From: a virus
Direction: 5' to 3' (one strand)
Virus record (IMG/VR): IMGVR_UViG_3300048587_000159
Location: 1 to 33,547 of that record
DNA length: 33,547 nt
The position numbers were made by a program, and so were the translations under genes. Shown one piece after another: positions 8,765 through 15,439 of the stretch (positions are counted from its first letter, which is position 1; every line of letters starts with the position of its first letter). The notes below the pieces were generated by a model. It was not told the origin of the DNA. It worked only from the letters and a program-made list of their open reading frames with translations, and did not search any database.

Positions 8765-9486
8765 CTATTTGCTGTTGGCGTTGCGGATTCGGGCGGAGAC
8801 CTTGCCCATGATGCGAACCCGGGCCGTGGTGTCTGGCCAGCGATCAGGATCGATCTGCATCAGCTGGCAGCCGGCGAGGATTTCCCGGGCTGATGGCTGC
8901 AGCCAAAGTGGCTGCTTGCCGAAGGTGGGCAGGACGTCGGGCTCGCAGATCTGCCACACCGCCACCGCGTCCCAGTTGGGCGCAAGGATCTCGAGCTCGT
9001 CGTCGTCCTCTTCGGCGTGCCGCGTCTCGGCGGTCGCGCGCATCCGCGCGGCCATTTCCTTGCCGGTCAGTTGCTCGGGCGGCGCCCGTTCCTTAGTGGC
9101 CGGGCGCCGCCTTCGCTTGCCGCGGGTCAGAACCTCCGCGGCTTCTTCGAGTTTCCCTGCTCTGCGGCCCCGAAGTGGGCGCGCATGAACTCGCCAGCAG
9201 CTGCACCAGCAAGCCAGGGCGTGTCGCGCACCAGGTCGCGGGCTTGCTCTTCGGTCAGTTGCTGGCCGTCGAGCTCCACCGGCTTGCCGTCTGCGCTGGT
9301 CACCCCGAGCAGGTACCGCTCGCACACCTGGCTGTTCGGTGTGCCTTCGTCGACCAGGGCTTCAAGCTCGGTCTTTTCGGCCAGCTTGAAGCGCGCGATG
9401 AATTCGACGGACTCGCCGGCAGGGTTGTTGCTCGGCACCGTTGCGGTGCACTTCCGGCGGAACTCTTCAACCTTTTTCAGTTTCAT
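8765..9486 (-). CDS. Tail assembly chaperone G-T, made by -1 frameshift
   Basis: The long chaperone form (about 240 residues) starts at ATG 9486 and shifts to the -1 frame at GGGAAAC (9157-9151). It then continues through GKLEEAAEVLTRGK to the TAG at 8765. The extension is highly charged, with a Trp-rich C-terminal region (NWDAVAVWQICEPDVLPTF, QPLWLQPSAREILAGC) resembling the DUF1799-type downstream partner of tail chaperones. It has no convincing start of its own at the junction. In lambda the G and GT proteins are made in a fixed ratio and load on the tape measure during tail assembly. The gene lies immediately before the tape measure, which is the conserved place. Confidence 0.85.
9127..9486 (-). 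CDS. Tail assembly chaperone, short form (G-like)
   Basis: Without frameshifting, translation from ATG 9486 ends at TGA 9127 and gives a 119-residue protein. I prefer this ATG, with GGGG about seven bases upstream, to the in-frame TTG at 9498. The sequence (KKVEEFRRKCTATVP, ELDGQQLTEEQARDLVRD) is that of a small acidic tail chaperone. It follows the tail tube gene and precedes the tape measure gene, as in lambda and HK97. The abundant short form would coat the tape measure and recruit tube subunits together with the rarer long form. Confidence 0.85.
   Translation of the reverse strand: MKLKKVEEFRRKCTATVPSNNPAGESVEFIARFKLAEKTELEALVDEGTPNSQVCERYLLGVTSADGKPVELDGQQLTEEQARDLVRDTPWLAGAAAGEFMRAHFGAAEQGNSKKPRRF
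9151..9157 (-). other. -1 ribosomal frameshift slippery site GGGAAAC
   Basis: The heptamer is read in the zero frame as G GGA AAC, the canonical X XXY YYZ arrangement, so both tRNAs can re-pair on GGG AAA. The zero frame stops 28 bases later and the -1 frame is open for more than 380 bases. The location, in the chaperone gene before the tape measure, is where such shifts are known in siphophages. Confidence 0.88.
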
Positions 9487-9586
9487 GTGATGCCCCAAGG
9501 TAAAGCGCCCGCCTGCGGTCCGTCCGATGGACCGGCCTGGCAGGCGTGCAGATGATGTGCGGCGCCAGGCACGCCGCTGGGGTGAC

Positions 9587-10543
9587 TTAGGCGGCCACCC
9601 CGAATTCGAGGATCAGCTCGTTACCGCCAGACCCGCTGGGTACGCAGCGGCCGACCTGCTCGATGATCTTGTCGCCCTCGAGGTCTTGCTCGGTCGGCTC
9701 TTCGAGCTGGACCTGGACCGTCAACTTGGCGTAGTGGCCACTGACCGGGTCGGTATGCGTGAAGACGGCAGGCACCAGCGTGCCAGCCTTCCACACCGCC
9801 CACGGGTTGAAGTCGGCAAGCGCTGGACGGTGGTAGCGCATCGTGACGGTGGGCTCGCGGCCGCGAATGCGGTTGCGGAGCCATTCGGTCGAGTGCGCCG
9901 CGCCCATGCGGTTCGACAGATCGGCAATCATCGAAATGCCTTCGATGGTTTCGCCGTTGATCGTCATGATCGAGGTGTCGGCCGTGATGCCTGACACGTC
10001 CTGGAAGGCGGTGTAGGTGCCACCGGGCAGCGTGTCTTCGGCCACCTCATCCGGGTCTGCCGTGCCTTCGATCCGGAACGACGCTTTCGGGAAGTCATCG
10101 ATGGCGAACGCGATGCTGGATAAGTTGCCGCGGCAACCGAGCAACGAACGGAACACGGTGTCGTGCACGAAGTACGCCGACGCCGACGGGATAGCCGCAC
10201 TGATCGGCGAATAGCGGGCGTAGTCTGGCGGTCCGCTCGTGACCAGCGTCTCGGCAAAACCGCAGATAAGGATCAGTGGCGCGATGGGTGCGGCGGTGCC
10301 TTCAGTTGCCGCACCAACCAGCTCGATCTCGCCCTCCACGAAGCCCCGGAACTGCGACTGTGCAAACTTGCGGTTGCCGAAGTAAGCGCGGTCGTTCTGG
10401 CGCGTGATCTTCTGCGAGGTGAAGCCACTGCGCCCGTTCAGGATCTGCAAGGCGTTCGTTGCCGCCACCGGCACCGAATCGGTGCCCTCCGTAACTTCCG
10501 CCTTAAGCAACAGTTCTCGGCGGTCCCAGCTTTCAATTGGCAT
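9587..10543 (-). CDS. Major tail tube protein
   Basis: The 318-residue product starts at ATG 10543, eight bases after a clear AGGAGA. An upstream extension in the same frame has Arg/Pro-rich, non-protein-like composition and is rejected. The sequence (ELLLKAEVTEGTDSVP near the N terminus, NRMGAAHSTEW, LTVQVQLEEPTEQD) has the pattern of siphophage tail tube subunits, which polymerise around the tape measure. It sits between the tail-completion genes and the chaperone gene. Its start overlaps the end of a small preceding gene by 11 bases. It should be among the most abundant virion proteins. Confidence 0.85.
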   Translation of the reverse strand: MPIESWDRRELLLKAEVTEGTDSVPVAATNALQILNGRSGFTSQKITRQNDRAYFGNRKFAQSQFRGFVEGEIELVGAATEGTAAPIAPLILICGFAETLVTSGPPDYARYSPISAAIPSASAYFVHDTVFRSLLGCRGNLSSIAFAIDDFPKASFRIEGTADPDEVAEDTLPGGTYTAFQDVSGITADTSIMTINGETIEGISMIADLSNRMGAAHSTEWLRNRIRGREPTVTMRYHRPALADFNPWAVWKAGTLVPAVFTHTDPVSGHYAKLTVQVQLEEPTEQDLEGDKIIEQVGRCVPSGSGGNELILEFGVAA

Positions 10544-10745
10544 GGTCGTCTCCTGGTAACTCCGCCGGCGGTGTGTCGGTCGGAACGTCGGCCGGTGGCG
10601 GATCTGCCGCCGGTGTTGGCGCCGGGTCGTCGGAGACGGCAACCGCCACCCCATCAACCCAGCGATATCGATACGTCCCGCCGGCCGTCGGGCACGGCGG
10701 ATGCGCCGGCGCCTGTGGCGCCGGGGTGGCCTTTTTCTTGGTCAT
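10533..10745 (-). CDS. Small Pro/Ala-rich protein, unknown
   Basis: This 70-residue protein begins MTKKKATPAPQ and is dominated by Pro, Ala and Asp (PAPTPAADPPPADVPTDTPP), so it is probably disordered. The ATG overlaps the stop of the gpZ-like gene by one base (TGATG), and its end overlaps the tail tube start. The coupling argues that it is real. A central segment GGTYRYRWVDGVAVAVSD could form a small fold. I do not recognise a function; a minor tail or assembly role is suggested only by position. Confidence 0.6.
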   Translation of the reverse strand: MTKKKATPAPQAPAHPPCPTAGGTYRYRWVDGVAVAVSDDPAPTPAADPPPADVPTDTPPAELPGDDHAN

Positions 10746-11338
10746 CAGCGGATCTCGGTCAGTGCGAATCGGATCTGCGCGACCAGCTCGGCGCGCAACT
10801 TGGTACGGGCGAAGCCCACGAGCGCGGGCTGCAGGGTCTCGAACACTTGCGAGACCGACGGCCCATAGAGCACTTGCACGTAGTACGTGCGGTTCCCGCG
10901 CCGATAGGCCCACACACCCTTGCTGCGCCCGCTGCGGTGAATGGCTATGCCGACGTTGGTCCCGGCCTCAGCGGCGCGCTTGCCGGCCTTGAGCGGCAGC
11001 AGGAAGGCGCCCTTCATGTTTCGGGTGCCGCCGGTCTTCACTGTCACGTTGATGCCGCGACGCTTGGCCAGCTCCCGGTACCGGAAACGGGTCAGCAGCG
11101 TGCCGCGGGTGGGCGTCTGGATCAGCGCCGACGGTCGGGACCGGTTGGCGTTGATGATGCGCAGGCGCGGCCGGACATAGCCCGCCGCCAGCGCCACCTG
11201 CCCGCGGATCTGGCGCACGCTCTCGGCGCGTACCGTCGTCGCGGTGCGGTTGATGGCCCGCACCCGGGCCTTGTCCATGATCGCCGGCGGGGTGGCGGCC
11301 ATGCGCCGCTCGAAGTCTTCCAGACCAACGATGTTCAC
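10745..11338 (-). CDS. Minor tail protein Z-like (tail completion)
   Basis: The 197-residue basic product resembles prophage minor tail protein Z, which acts at the head-proximal end of the tail. Visible family-like features are an N-terminal segment with AINRTATTVRAESVRQIRG, a central basic region, and the GVWAYRRGN/YYVQVLYGPSVSQVFE stretch in the C-terminal half. It lies between the U-like tail terminator and the tail tube gene, matching the lambda Z-U-V order except that Z and U are exchanged. The ATG overlaps the previous stop by four bases. Confidence 0.75.
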   Translation of the reverse strand: MNIVGLEDFERRMAATPPAIMDKARVRAINRTATTVRAESVRQIRGQVALAAGYVRPRLRIINANRSRPSALIQTPTRGTLLTRFRYRELAKRRGINVTVKTGGTRNMKGAFLLPLKAGKRAAEAGTNVGIAIHRSGRSKGVWAYRRGNRTYYVQVLYGPSVSQVFETLQPALVGFARTKLRAELVAQIRFALTEIR

Positions 11339-11784
11339 GCCTGCGGTTCGCGCAGCGGGCCGTTCAGCTCGAGCTGCACCGCGATCGCGTCCGGGTTGTC
11401 CCTGCCGCGTTGCACGATCCGCCCGTCGCCTGGCTCCAGCTCAAGGCGCGCGCCGCCGTCCAGATCGGCGACGAAGCGCGACGGGAAGCAGTCGAACAGG
11501 TCCTCGAGGCAGTCGTGCGCGGTGGCCTGCGCGTTGGTGCTGTCTGCGTCGACCTGCACCTCGACAATCAGCCGCATGTCGCGCTGGCGCCGGCGGGTGC
11601 TCAGCGTGCGCGGGCTGGCGCTCGCGATCACGACCACGCAGCGCGGCAGATCATCGCCGGCGCGGGCCTGCGTAAGCTCGGTCTCGACGGTGGCGCCAAT
11701 GTTGGTTCGGTAGCTCCCAGTGGTCAGGATCGTGCCGACCTGCGTAGCCACCGCGGCCACGGCCAGCGCTGTGAAGTTCGCCAT
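11335..11784 (-). CDS. Tail terminator-like protein (gpU family)
   Basis: The 149-residue product starts at ATG 11784, with GAGG seven bases upstream; an in-frame GTG at 11796 is less likely. The pattern VETELTQARAGDDLPRCVVVIAS, then a beta strand MRLIVEVQVDA, then AHDCLEDLF fits small minor tail proteins of the U/tail-terminator group, which cap the finished tail tube and join the head. It is the first tail gene after the plus-strand island, and only about 30 bases separate its start from the island promoter, which points the other way. Confidence 0.65.
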   Translation of the reverse strand: MANFTALAVAAVATQVGTILTTGSYRTNIGATVETELTQARAGDDLPRCVVVIASASPRTLSTRRRQRDMRLIVEVQVDADSTNAQATAHDCLEDLFDCFPSRFVADLDGGARLELEPGDGRIVQRGRDNPDAIAVQLELNGPLREPQA

Positions 11785-11815
11785 GCCGTGCCTCACGCAT
11801 TAGGGTAGAAAGGTG

Positions 11816-11844
11816 TTGACACCGCGAACATTGTTCGCTAGTAT
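11816..11844 (+). promoter_or_regulatory. Strong sigma70-type promoter of the plus-strand island
   Basis: A perfect -35 box TTGACA (11816-11821), a 17-bp spacer and -10 box TAGTAT (11839-11844) point rightward to the gene at 11888. This is the best promoter match seen in the window and is oriented against the late operon. Transcription should start near 11851. It would allow expression from the lysogen or immediately after DNA entry, independent of the late promoter. Confidence 0.8.
11824..11838 (+). promoter_or_regulatory. Perfect palindrome in promoter spacer (operator)
   Basis: GCGAACATTGTTCGC is a perfect 7-1-7 inverted repeat filling most of the space between the -35 and -10 boxes. A repressor bound here would block RNA polymerase. 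The small HTH protein of the same operon is the obvious candidate, by analogy with Aca regulators. GAAC-N3-GTTC resembles the Gram-positive LexA box, but that has N4 spacing. Confidence 0.65.
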
Positions 11845-11851
11845 TGTCACA

Positions 11852-11867
11852 CGGTCAACGATGACCG
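11852..11867 (+). promoter_or_regulatory. Second inverted repeat at the transcript start
   Basis: CGGTCA-ACGA-TGACCG is a perfect six-base inverted repeat, centred about 15 bp after the -10 box. It could be a second operator or a 5' mRNA hairpin. Its sequence differs from the spacer palindrome, so the same dimer need not bind both. Confidence 0.45.
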
Positions 11868-11887
11868 CAGGCAATAAGGGGAAAGAA

Positions 11888-12178
11888 ATGACCGTCAAGA
11901 TCGAAGCCGGTACGTTTGCTGAAGCGTGTTACGACCAGAACAGCGTTGACGAACTGATCAAGGCCCTGGCCGGACAGGCTGACGATGCCGATATGAAAGC
12001 GTGGAGCTTGATGCCGCACCAGTGGCGCTACGAGATCGGTCAGGCGCTTGCCGCAAAAGCGGAGGACGCTGGCATTGAGCCTGACCAAGACTGGGAAAAC
12101 GAGGCGACTACTTGGGCGCTTCCGAATGGGAACCATCTGGTTCTGAGCGGGATGGATGTTGAAGTTCGCCGGGACTGA
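11888..12178 (+). CDS. Small acidic protein, candidate anti-CRISPR
   Basis: The 96-residue product starts at ATG 11888, preceded by AAGGGG; an upstream in-frame start at 11813 would include the promoter and is rejected. It has about 19 acidic and 7 basic residues, a strongly negative net charge, three Trp in the middle and C-terminal part, and no membrane or signal segment. I do not recognise its family. It is the first gene of a two-gene operon on the opposite strand to the late genes, followed by an HTH gene and driven by its own promoter with an operator. Known acr-aca loci look like this, and many Acr proteins are small and acidic. Other early counter-defence or lysogenic-conversion roles remain possible. 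Confidence 0.7.
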   Translation: MTVKIEAGTFAEACYDQNSVDELIKALAGQADDADMKAWSLMPHQWRYEIGQALAAKAEDAGIEPDQDWENEATTWALPNGNHLVLSGMDVEVRRD

Positions 12179-12186
12179 TCCCAGCC

Positions 12187-12210
12187 TCAGCCCCTGCACG
12201 CGGGGGCTGA
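12187..12210 (+). repeat. Intercistronic hairpin
   Basis: TCAGCCCC (12187-12194) and GGGGCTGA (12203-12210) form a perfect eight-base stem with an eight-base loop between the two island genes. No T-tract follows, so it is not a typical intrinsic terminator. It may adjust the ratio of the two products by pausing or by protecting the upstream message. Confidence 0.5.
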
Positions 12211-12241
12211 CACGGGGACCACCCGAATCACGGAGAAAAAC

Positions 12242-12484
12242 ATGACCAAGCACTTCGACACCATCGCCGACCTGATCGCATACTCCCAATCCGCCCTGAT
12301 AGACCTCCTCGCCGAGGCGGGTCTATCGGCCTACGCTGCAGCAGCGCTGGTCGGTGTGTCGCCTCGCCAGATGCAACTCGCGTGCGCTGGGGCGCGGGAT
12401 CTTGGCCCTGCAGCGTGGCGGTTGCTCTGCGTCACGCTTTCCCGATCTGCCCGGCGTCGCCTACCGCCTCCGGTGGTGCCCTAA
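12242..12484 (+). CDS. Small helix-turn-helix protein, Aca-like candidate regulator
   Basis: The 80-residue product starts at ATG 12242 after a good GGAG. Residues about 25-65 (AEAGLSAYAAAALVGVSPRQ and PAAWRLLCVTL) have the spacing of an HTH: a helix with small residues, a GVS turn and a recognition helix, then a PxAWRLL helix common in small Cro/Aca-type regulators. It is the last gene of the island, as aca genes usually are, and would plausibly bind the palindrome in the operon promoter. The C terminus is Arg/Pro-rich. Its stop overlaps the stop of the convergent head gene by four bases, so the island fits without spare DNA. Confidence 0.7.
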   Translation: MTKHFDTIADLIAYSQSALIDLLAEAGLSAYAAAALVGVSPRQMQLACAGARDLGPAAWRLLCVTLSRSARRRLPPPVVP

Positions 12485-12801
12485 CGCAACCGAGCGCGCA
12501 GCATGACGCCGTCGTCGCTCAGCTGTTCTTCTACCGTCCAGCTTCGGCCGGTGCCGTCGTCCGCGGCGATCGCGTCGCCGCGCTTGAGCACACCACCGGC
12601 AGAGCTGGACAGGTCGCACACCGCCACGTCGGCCACGGTGATGGCACCCACCACCGGGCCGAACTCTCCGCCCTCGCCGGCCATCTCATCGACCAGGACG
12701 CAGCACGCCGCGAGCTGGGCCCCGTTGCGGGCGATGGTGCAGCGGATGCCGTGGCGCGAGTTGATCATCCGCGCGGCCCGCTTGAGCCGCGCAATGCTCA
12801 C
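12481..12801 (-). CDS. Putative head-tail joining protein
   Basis: The 106-residue product starts with GTG 12801, overlapping the previous stop (GTGA). Its place between small head genes and the tail terminator, its length, and the C-terminal beta pattern (AVCDLSSSAGGVLKRGD, SWTVEEQLSDDGVMLRARL) suggest a gpFII-like head-tail joiner, which docks the tail on the filled head. Sequence resemblance is weak, so this is mostly synteny. Its stop abuts the plus-strand island, which separates it from the tail terminator gene. Confidence 0.6.
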   Translation of the reverse strand: MSIARLKRAARMINSRHGIRCTIARNGAQLAACCVLVDEMAGEGGEFGPVVGAITVADVAVCDLSSSAGGVLKRGDAIAADDGTGRSWTVEEQLSDDGVMLRARLR

Positions 12802-13187
12802 GACCCAGCGACCGGGACTTCAAGCGCGCCGGTGATGGTCACGCAGCACGGGTAGGCCTCGGCCGTGCCGGCGGCGGTCAGCACCACGCGCAGATAGCGG
12901 GCGGTGGCGTCCATATTCAGGCCGGCGGACTGCACCGCTGCGGCGGCTGCGGTCGTCAGCTGGGTGAAAGTAACGACATCAGCCCAGCCGGTGCTGCCGT
13001 CGGCGCTGGCCTGGACCTTCACGTCGAGCGTCTCGTCGTCGTGGGAGCCGACGAACACGCCGGTGCTCAGCGTGACGCGCGCCCGACCGCGCAGCGCACC
13101 GCAATCCACCGCGGCGCCGTCCGCGCTCGCGGCGATGACCGCGGGCGCAAGCAGCGTCAGAATGGCAGTCTGATTCATGATGTTCAT
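12798..13187 (-). CDS. Small head-associated beta-rich protein
   Basis: The 129-residue product starts with ATG 13187, overlapping the preceding stop (ATGA). The sequence alternates beta strands and turns (ARVTLSTGVFVGSHDDETLD, VKVQASADGSTGWADVVTFT, ARYLRVVLTAAG), a pattern I know from small phage proteins encoded next to capsid genes, often annotated as hypothetical or head decoration proteins. A decoration or head-fibre role is plausible. No catalytic motif or membrane segment is visible. Confidence 0.65.
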   Translation of the reverse strand: MNIMNQTAILTLLAPAVIAASADGAAVDCGALRGRARVTLSTGVFVGSHDDETLDVKVQASADGSTGWADVVTFTQLTTAAAAAVQSAGLNMDATARYLRVVLTAAGTAEAYPCCVTITGALEVPVAGS

Positions 13188-13405
13188 TTCTTGCGACCTC
13201 GCTTGGTGGTGATGGGTGCGGCGCTGGTCGTGGTCAGGCCACCGCCTTCGTCGTCGCGCTGTTCCCGCATTTCAACCGGCTTCAGGCGACCACTGGCCAC
13301 GTACCGCACCGCGAAACCGCGATCCAGCGAAACCGTTTCGCCCTCAACGAGCGGCGCCCCGTCCTGGCCGTTGAAGCCACGAAGCACCTTGTACCTGTCG
13401 CCCAT
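13184..13405 (-). CDS. Small head-region protein, unknown
   Basis: This 73-residue protein (YKVLRGFNGQDGAPLVEGET and VRYVASGRLKPVE) has a short beta-rich N-terminal part and a charged, Lys/Arg-rich tail. It sits about 80 bp after the capsid gene and is coupled to the next gene by ATGA. Such proteins are common after phage capsid genes and are usually of unknown function. The VSLDRGFAVRYVASGRL segment resembles small head-completion or decoration-associated proteins. The call rests on position and coupling. Confidence 0.6.
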   Translation of the reverse strand: MGDRYKVLRGFNGQDGAPLVEGETVSLDRGFAVRYVASGRLKPVEMREQRDDEGGGLTTTSAAPITTKRGRKK

Positions 13406-13486
13406 GTCCTACCCCTTGCCTCGGAACAAAACCGGGCGAGGTCGCCCCCGCCCGGCTCATAGCTACCCGTCCAGATCGATCTGGGA

Positions 13487-15436
13487 TCAGGTGTCGTTGT
13501 TGTAGGCGAAGGCCTCGGGGTGACGGTTCGCGAAGTCCACCCAACGATTGGCGGTGACCTCGATTTCCGCGGTGCGCTTGCGGCTGTACGGGTCGACGAC
13601 CAGATCCAGCGCGCCCCACATGCCCATGAGCATCTGCGACCACACACCGAAGAACACGTCGCCGCTGGTGACCTGGTTGCTGACGATCGCCGGGTAGCCG
13701 TTCACGGTGTTGCCCTGCTCCCACACGAACTGAGCCGTACCGGTGGCTTTCTCGGTGGTCTTCAGGCTCCCGCGCATCGTGGCCTCGATGATGTAAGACA
13801 TGGCCCCAATGTCGGCGTTGTCGGCAGCGATCGCCGATTCCAGCGCGACCACCTCGGCATAGGTCGGCACAGGACCCGCGAACGCGGTGGGCTTGCCAAC
13901 CCCGGACACGTTGATGATGCCGCGCGGCTGGTTGCTGGAACCGGTGCCGTACAGGCCAGCGTGGTCGATCTTGATCGCCAGCGTGGTGACCAGATCCATG
14001 CGCAGCCAGGCCTCGACGTCGATCGACGCCTGCAGCAGCAGCTGCTTGGAATAGCGCCGCGTGGCGCCGGCGCGTTTCGGGCTCAGCGTCACTTGGTCGG
14101 CGGTCGGGTCGGTCTGGCCGTCTTCGTCGGTCTCGCCCTCCCAGTCGACGGCGCCGGTGGCGGTCTGTCGCGGAATGGAAACGTTGCCGTTCAGGCCGGA
14201 CATGATGAACACGCCGGCGTTCGCCAGGGCCATGCGGTTACGCAACAGCTCGATGAAGCTGGCGCCGAGCAGGTCGTCGCCGACCAGGTTGGCGCCGGAA
14301 CCGCTGGCAGCCACCAGGCCGCGCTGCTGAGCGGGCAGCGCGCGCCGCATTTCCGGATTGATCCACCCGCGCGAGAGCACATCCTCGGGCACGATCATGC
14401 CGACCTGGTCGCCGGGTGCCCGTTCCGCCGCGGCGCGGGCACACTCGAACTCGAAGCCCGCGGCGCGCTGCAGGCCGGTGTCGCTCGGGAACGCCATTGC
14501 GGCAATCAGCCGCGTCAGGCGGAACCGGCTCACGTCGCGATCGCTCATGCCGATTTCGGGACCGGCCGCAGCCGGCGGGGTGCCAGGGGTGCGGCTGGCC
14601 ATGCGATCCAGAATCGCGGTGCGGAACTCCGACACCGGCTGGTCGCCGTTCTCGAACTGCGTGCGCAGATCGGCCGGGACATTGAAGCGCTGCGACAGTG
14701 CGCGGATCTGGGTCTGGCGGTCGCGTTCGGCCCGGCGGGCTTCGTCGCGGACGCTCTGAACGTTGATGGTGGTAGCGGCCGGCGCCTGCGCCGGTGCGGT
14801 TGCGGCGGGCTGGCTGCGGTTCTGCGCCTGGCCGCCCTGGATGTCGTCTTCGTCCATTCTCTGCTCTCCAATTACAAACTGACGTTGGGCGCCGGCCTCT
14901 TCTGCCGCCCTGCCGATACCGACCGAGATATCTGCGGGAACGCTGACGATGCTGGCTTCGTAGGGCTCCCAGTCCGTGATCCTGTAGGTGTCGCCCTCCG
15001 TGTCGCTGGAGCGCTCGAGCTTCAGGTCGTGGATCAGGTAGCCAATGCTGACGTTGCGGCGGATACCGTCCACCACGTCCGTCAGGATCTCTTGCGCCCG
15101 CGCGCCCTTGCCGAATCGGACGCTCACCTCGAGGCGGCGCTCTTTCAGCTTGACCGACTCAATCACGCCGATCTGGTCGCGGGTGTTGTGGTCCATCAGC
15201 AGCGCAGCCGATGCGGAGCGGAAGCGCTCCAGGCGGATCGATCCGCTACCGTGGTCGAGGATTTCCGCGCCCCACCACCGCTGCACCGCCGTCTCGGAGC
15301 TCGCCGAGAACGTCACCGTCCGGGATTCGACGTCGACCGCTTCGCGCGAGAGCTCCAGCGTGCGGTACTGCTGCGGGTTGATGTTGAGCGCGCGCCGGCC
15401 GTCCGGCAGGCGAATCAGTGCGGTGCCGTCTGGCAT
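13487..15436 (-). CDS. Prohead protease - major capsid protein fusion (HK97 fold)
   Basis: One 649-residue frame holds two head proteins that are usually separate. Residues about 1-180 are an S78-type prohead protease: His83 in MDHNTRDQIG, Ser130 in RRNVSIGY, and Glu160 in WEPYEASIVSVPAD match the expected triad. A charged Ala/Gln/Pro-rich linker (about 195-290) may serve as the delta or scaffold region. Residues about 300-649 look like an HK97-type capsid protein (NRMALANAGVFIMSGLNGNV, YGTGSSNQPRGI, DLVVDPYSRK). Self-cleavage would free the capsid subunit after assembly. No internal stop or frameshift is seen. ATG 15436 follows a GAGGA at suitable spacing, four bases past the portal stop. 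Confidence 0.9.
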   Translation of the reverse strand: MPDGTALIRLPDGRRALNINPQQYRTLELSREAVDVESRTVTFSASSETAVQRWWGAEILDHGSGSIRLERFRSASAALLMDHNTRDQIGVIESVKLKERRLEVSVRFGKGARAQEILTDVVDGIRRNVSIGYLIHDLKLERSSDTEGDTYRITDWEPYEASIVSVPADISVGIGRAAEEAGAQRQFVIGEQRMDEDDIQGGQAQNRSQPAATAPAQAPAATTINVQSVRDEARRAERDRQTQIRALSQRFNVPADLRTQFENGDQPVSEFRTAILDRMASRTPGTPPAAAGPEIGMSDRDVSRFRLTRLIAAMAFPSDTGLQRAAGFEFECARAAAERAPGDQVGMIVPEDVLSRGWINPEMRRALPAQQRGLVAASGSGANLVGDDLLGASFIELLRNRMALANAGVFIMSGLNGNVSIPRQTATGAVDWEGETDEDGQTDPTADQVTLSPKRAGATRRYSKQLLLQASIDVEAWLRMDLVTTLAIKIDHAGLYGTGSSNQPRGIINVSGVGKPTAFAGPVPTYAEVVALESAIAADNADIGAMSYIIEATMRGSLKTTEKATGTAQFVWEQGNTVNGYPAIVSNQVTSGDVFFGVWSQMLMGMWGALDLVVDPYSRKRTAEIEVTANRWVDFANRHPEAFAYNNDT

Positions 15437-15439
15437 GGC

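Noticed and set aside
10544-10657. N-terminal extension of the tail tube gene
   Set aside because: The extension is Arg/Pro-rich and overlaps the small upstream gene in another frame; AGGAGA marks ATG 10543.
11824-11838. LexA box reading of the island palindrome
   Set aside because: The Gram-positive LexA box has GAAC-N4-GTTC, here the gap is three bases, and the host appears Gram-negative. SOS control remains possible but is not supported.
12187-12210. Intrinsic terminator between the two island genes
   Set aside because: The stem is good but no T-tract follows on either strand.
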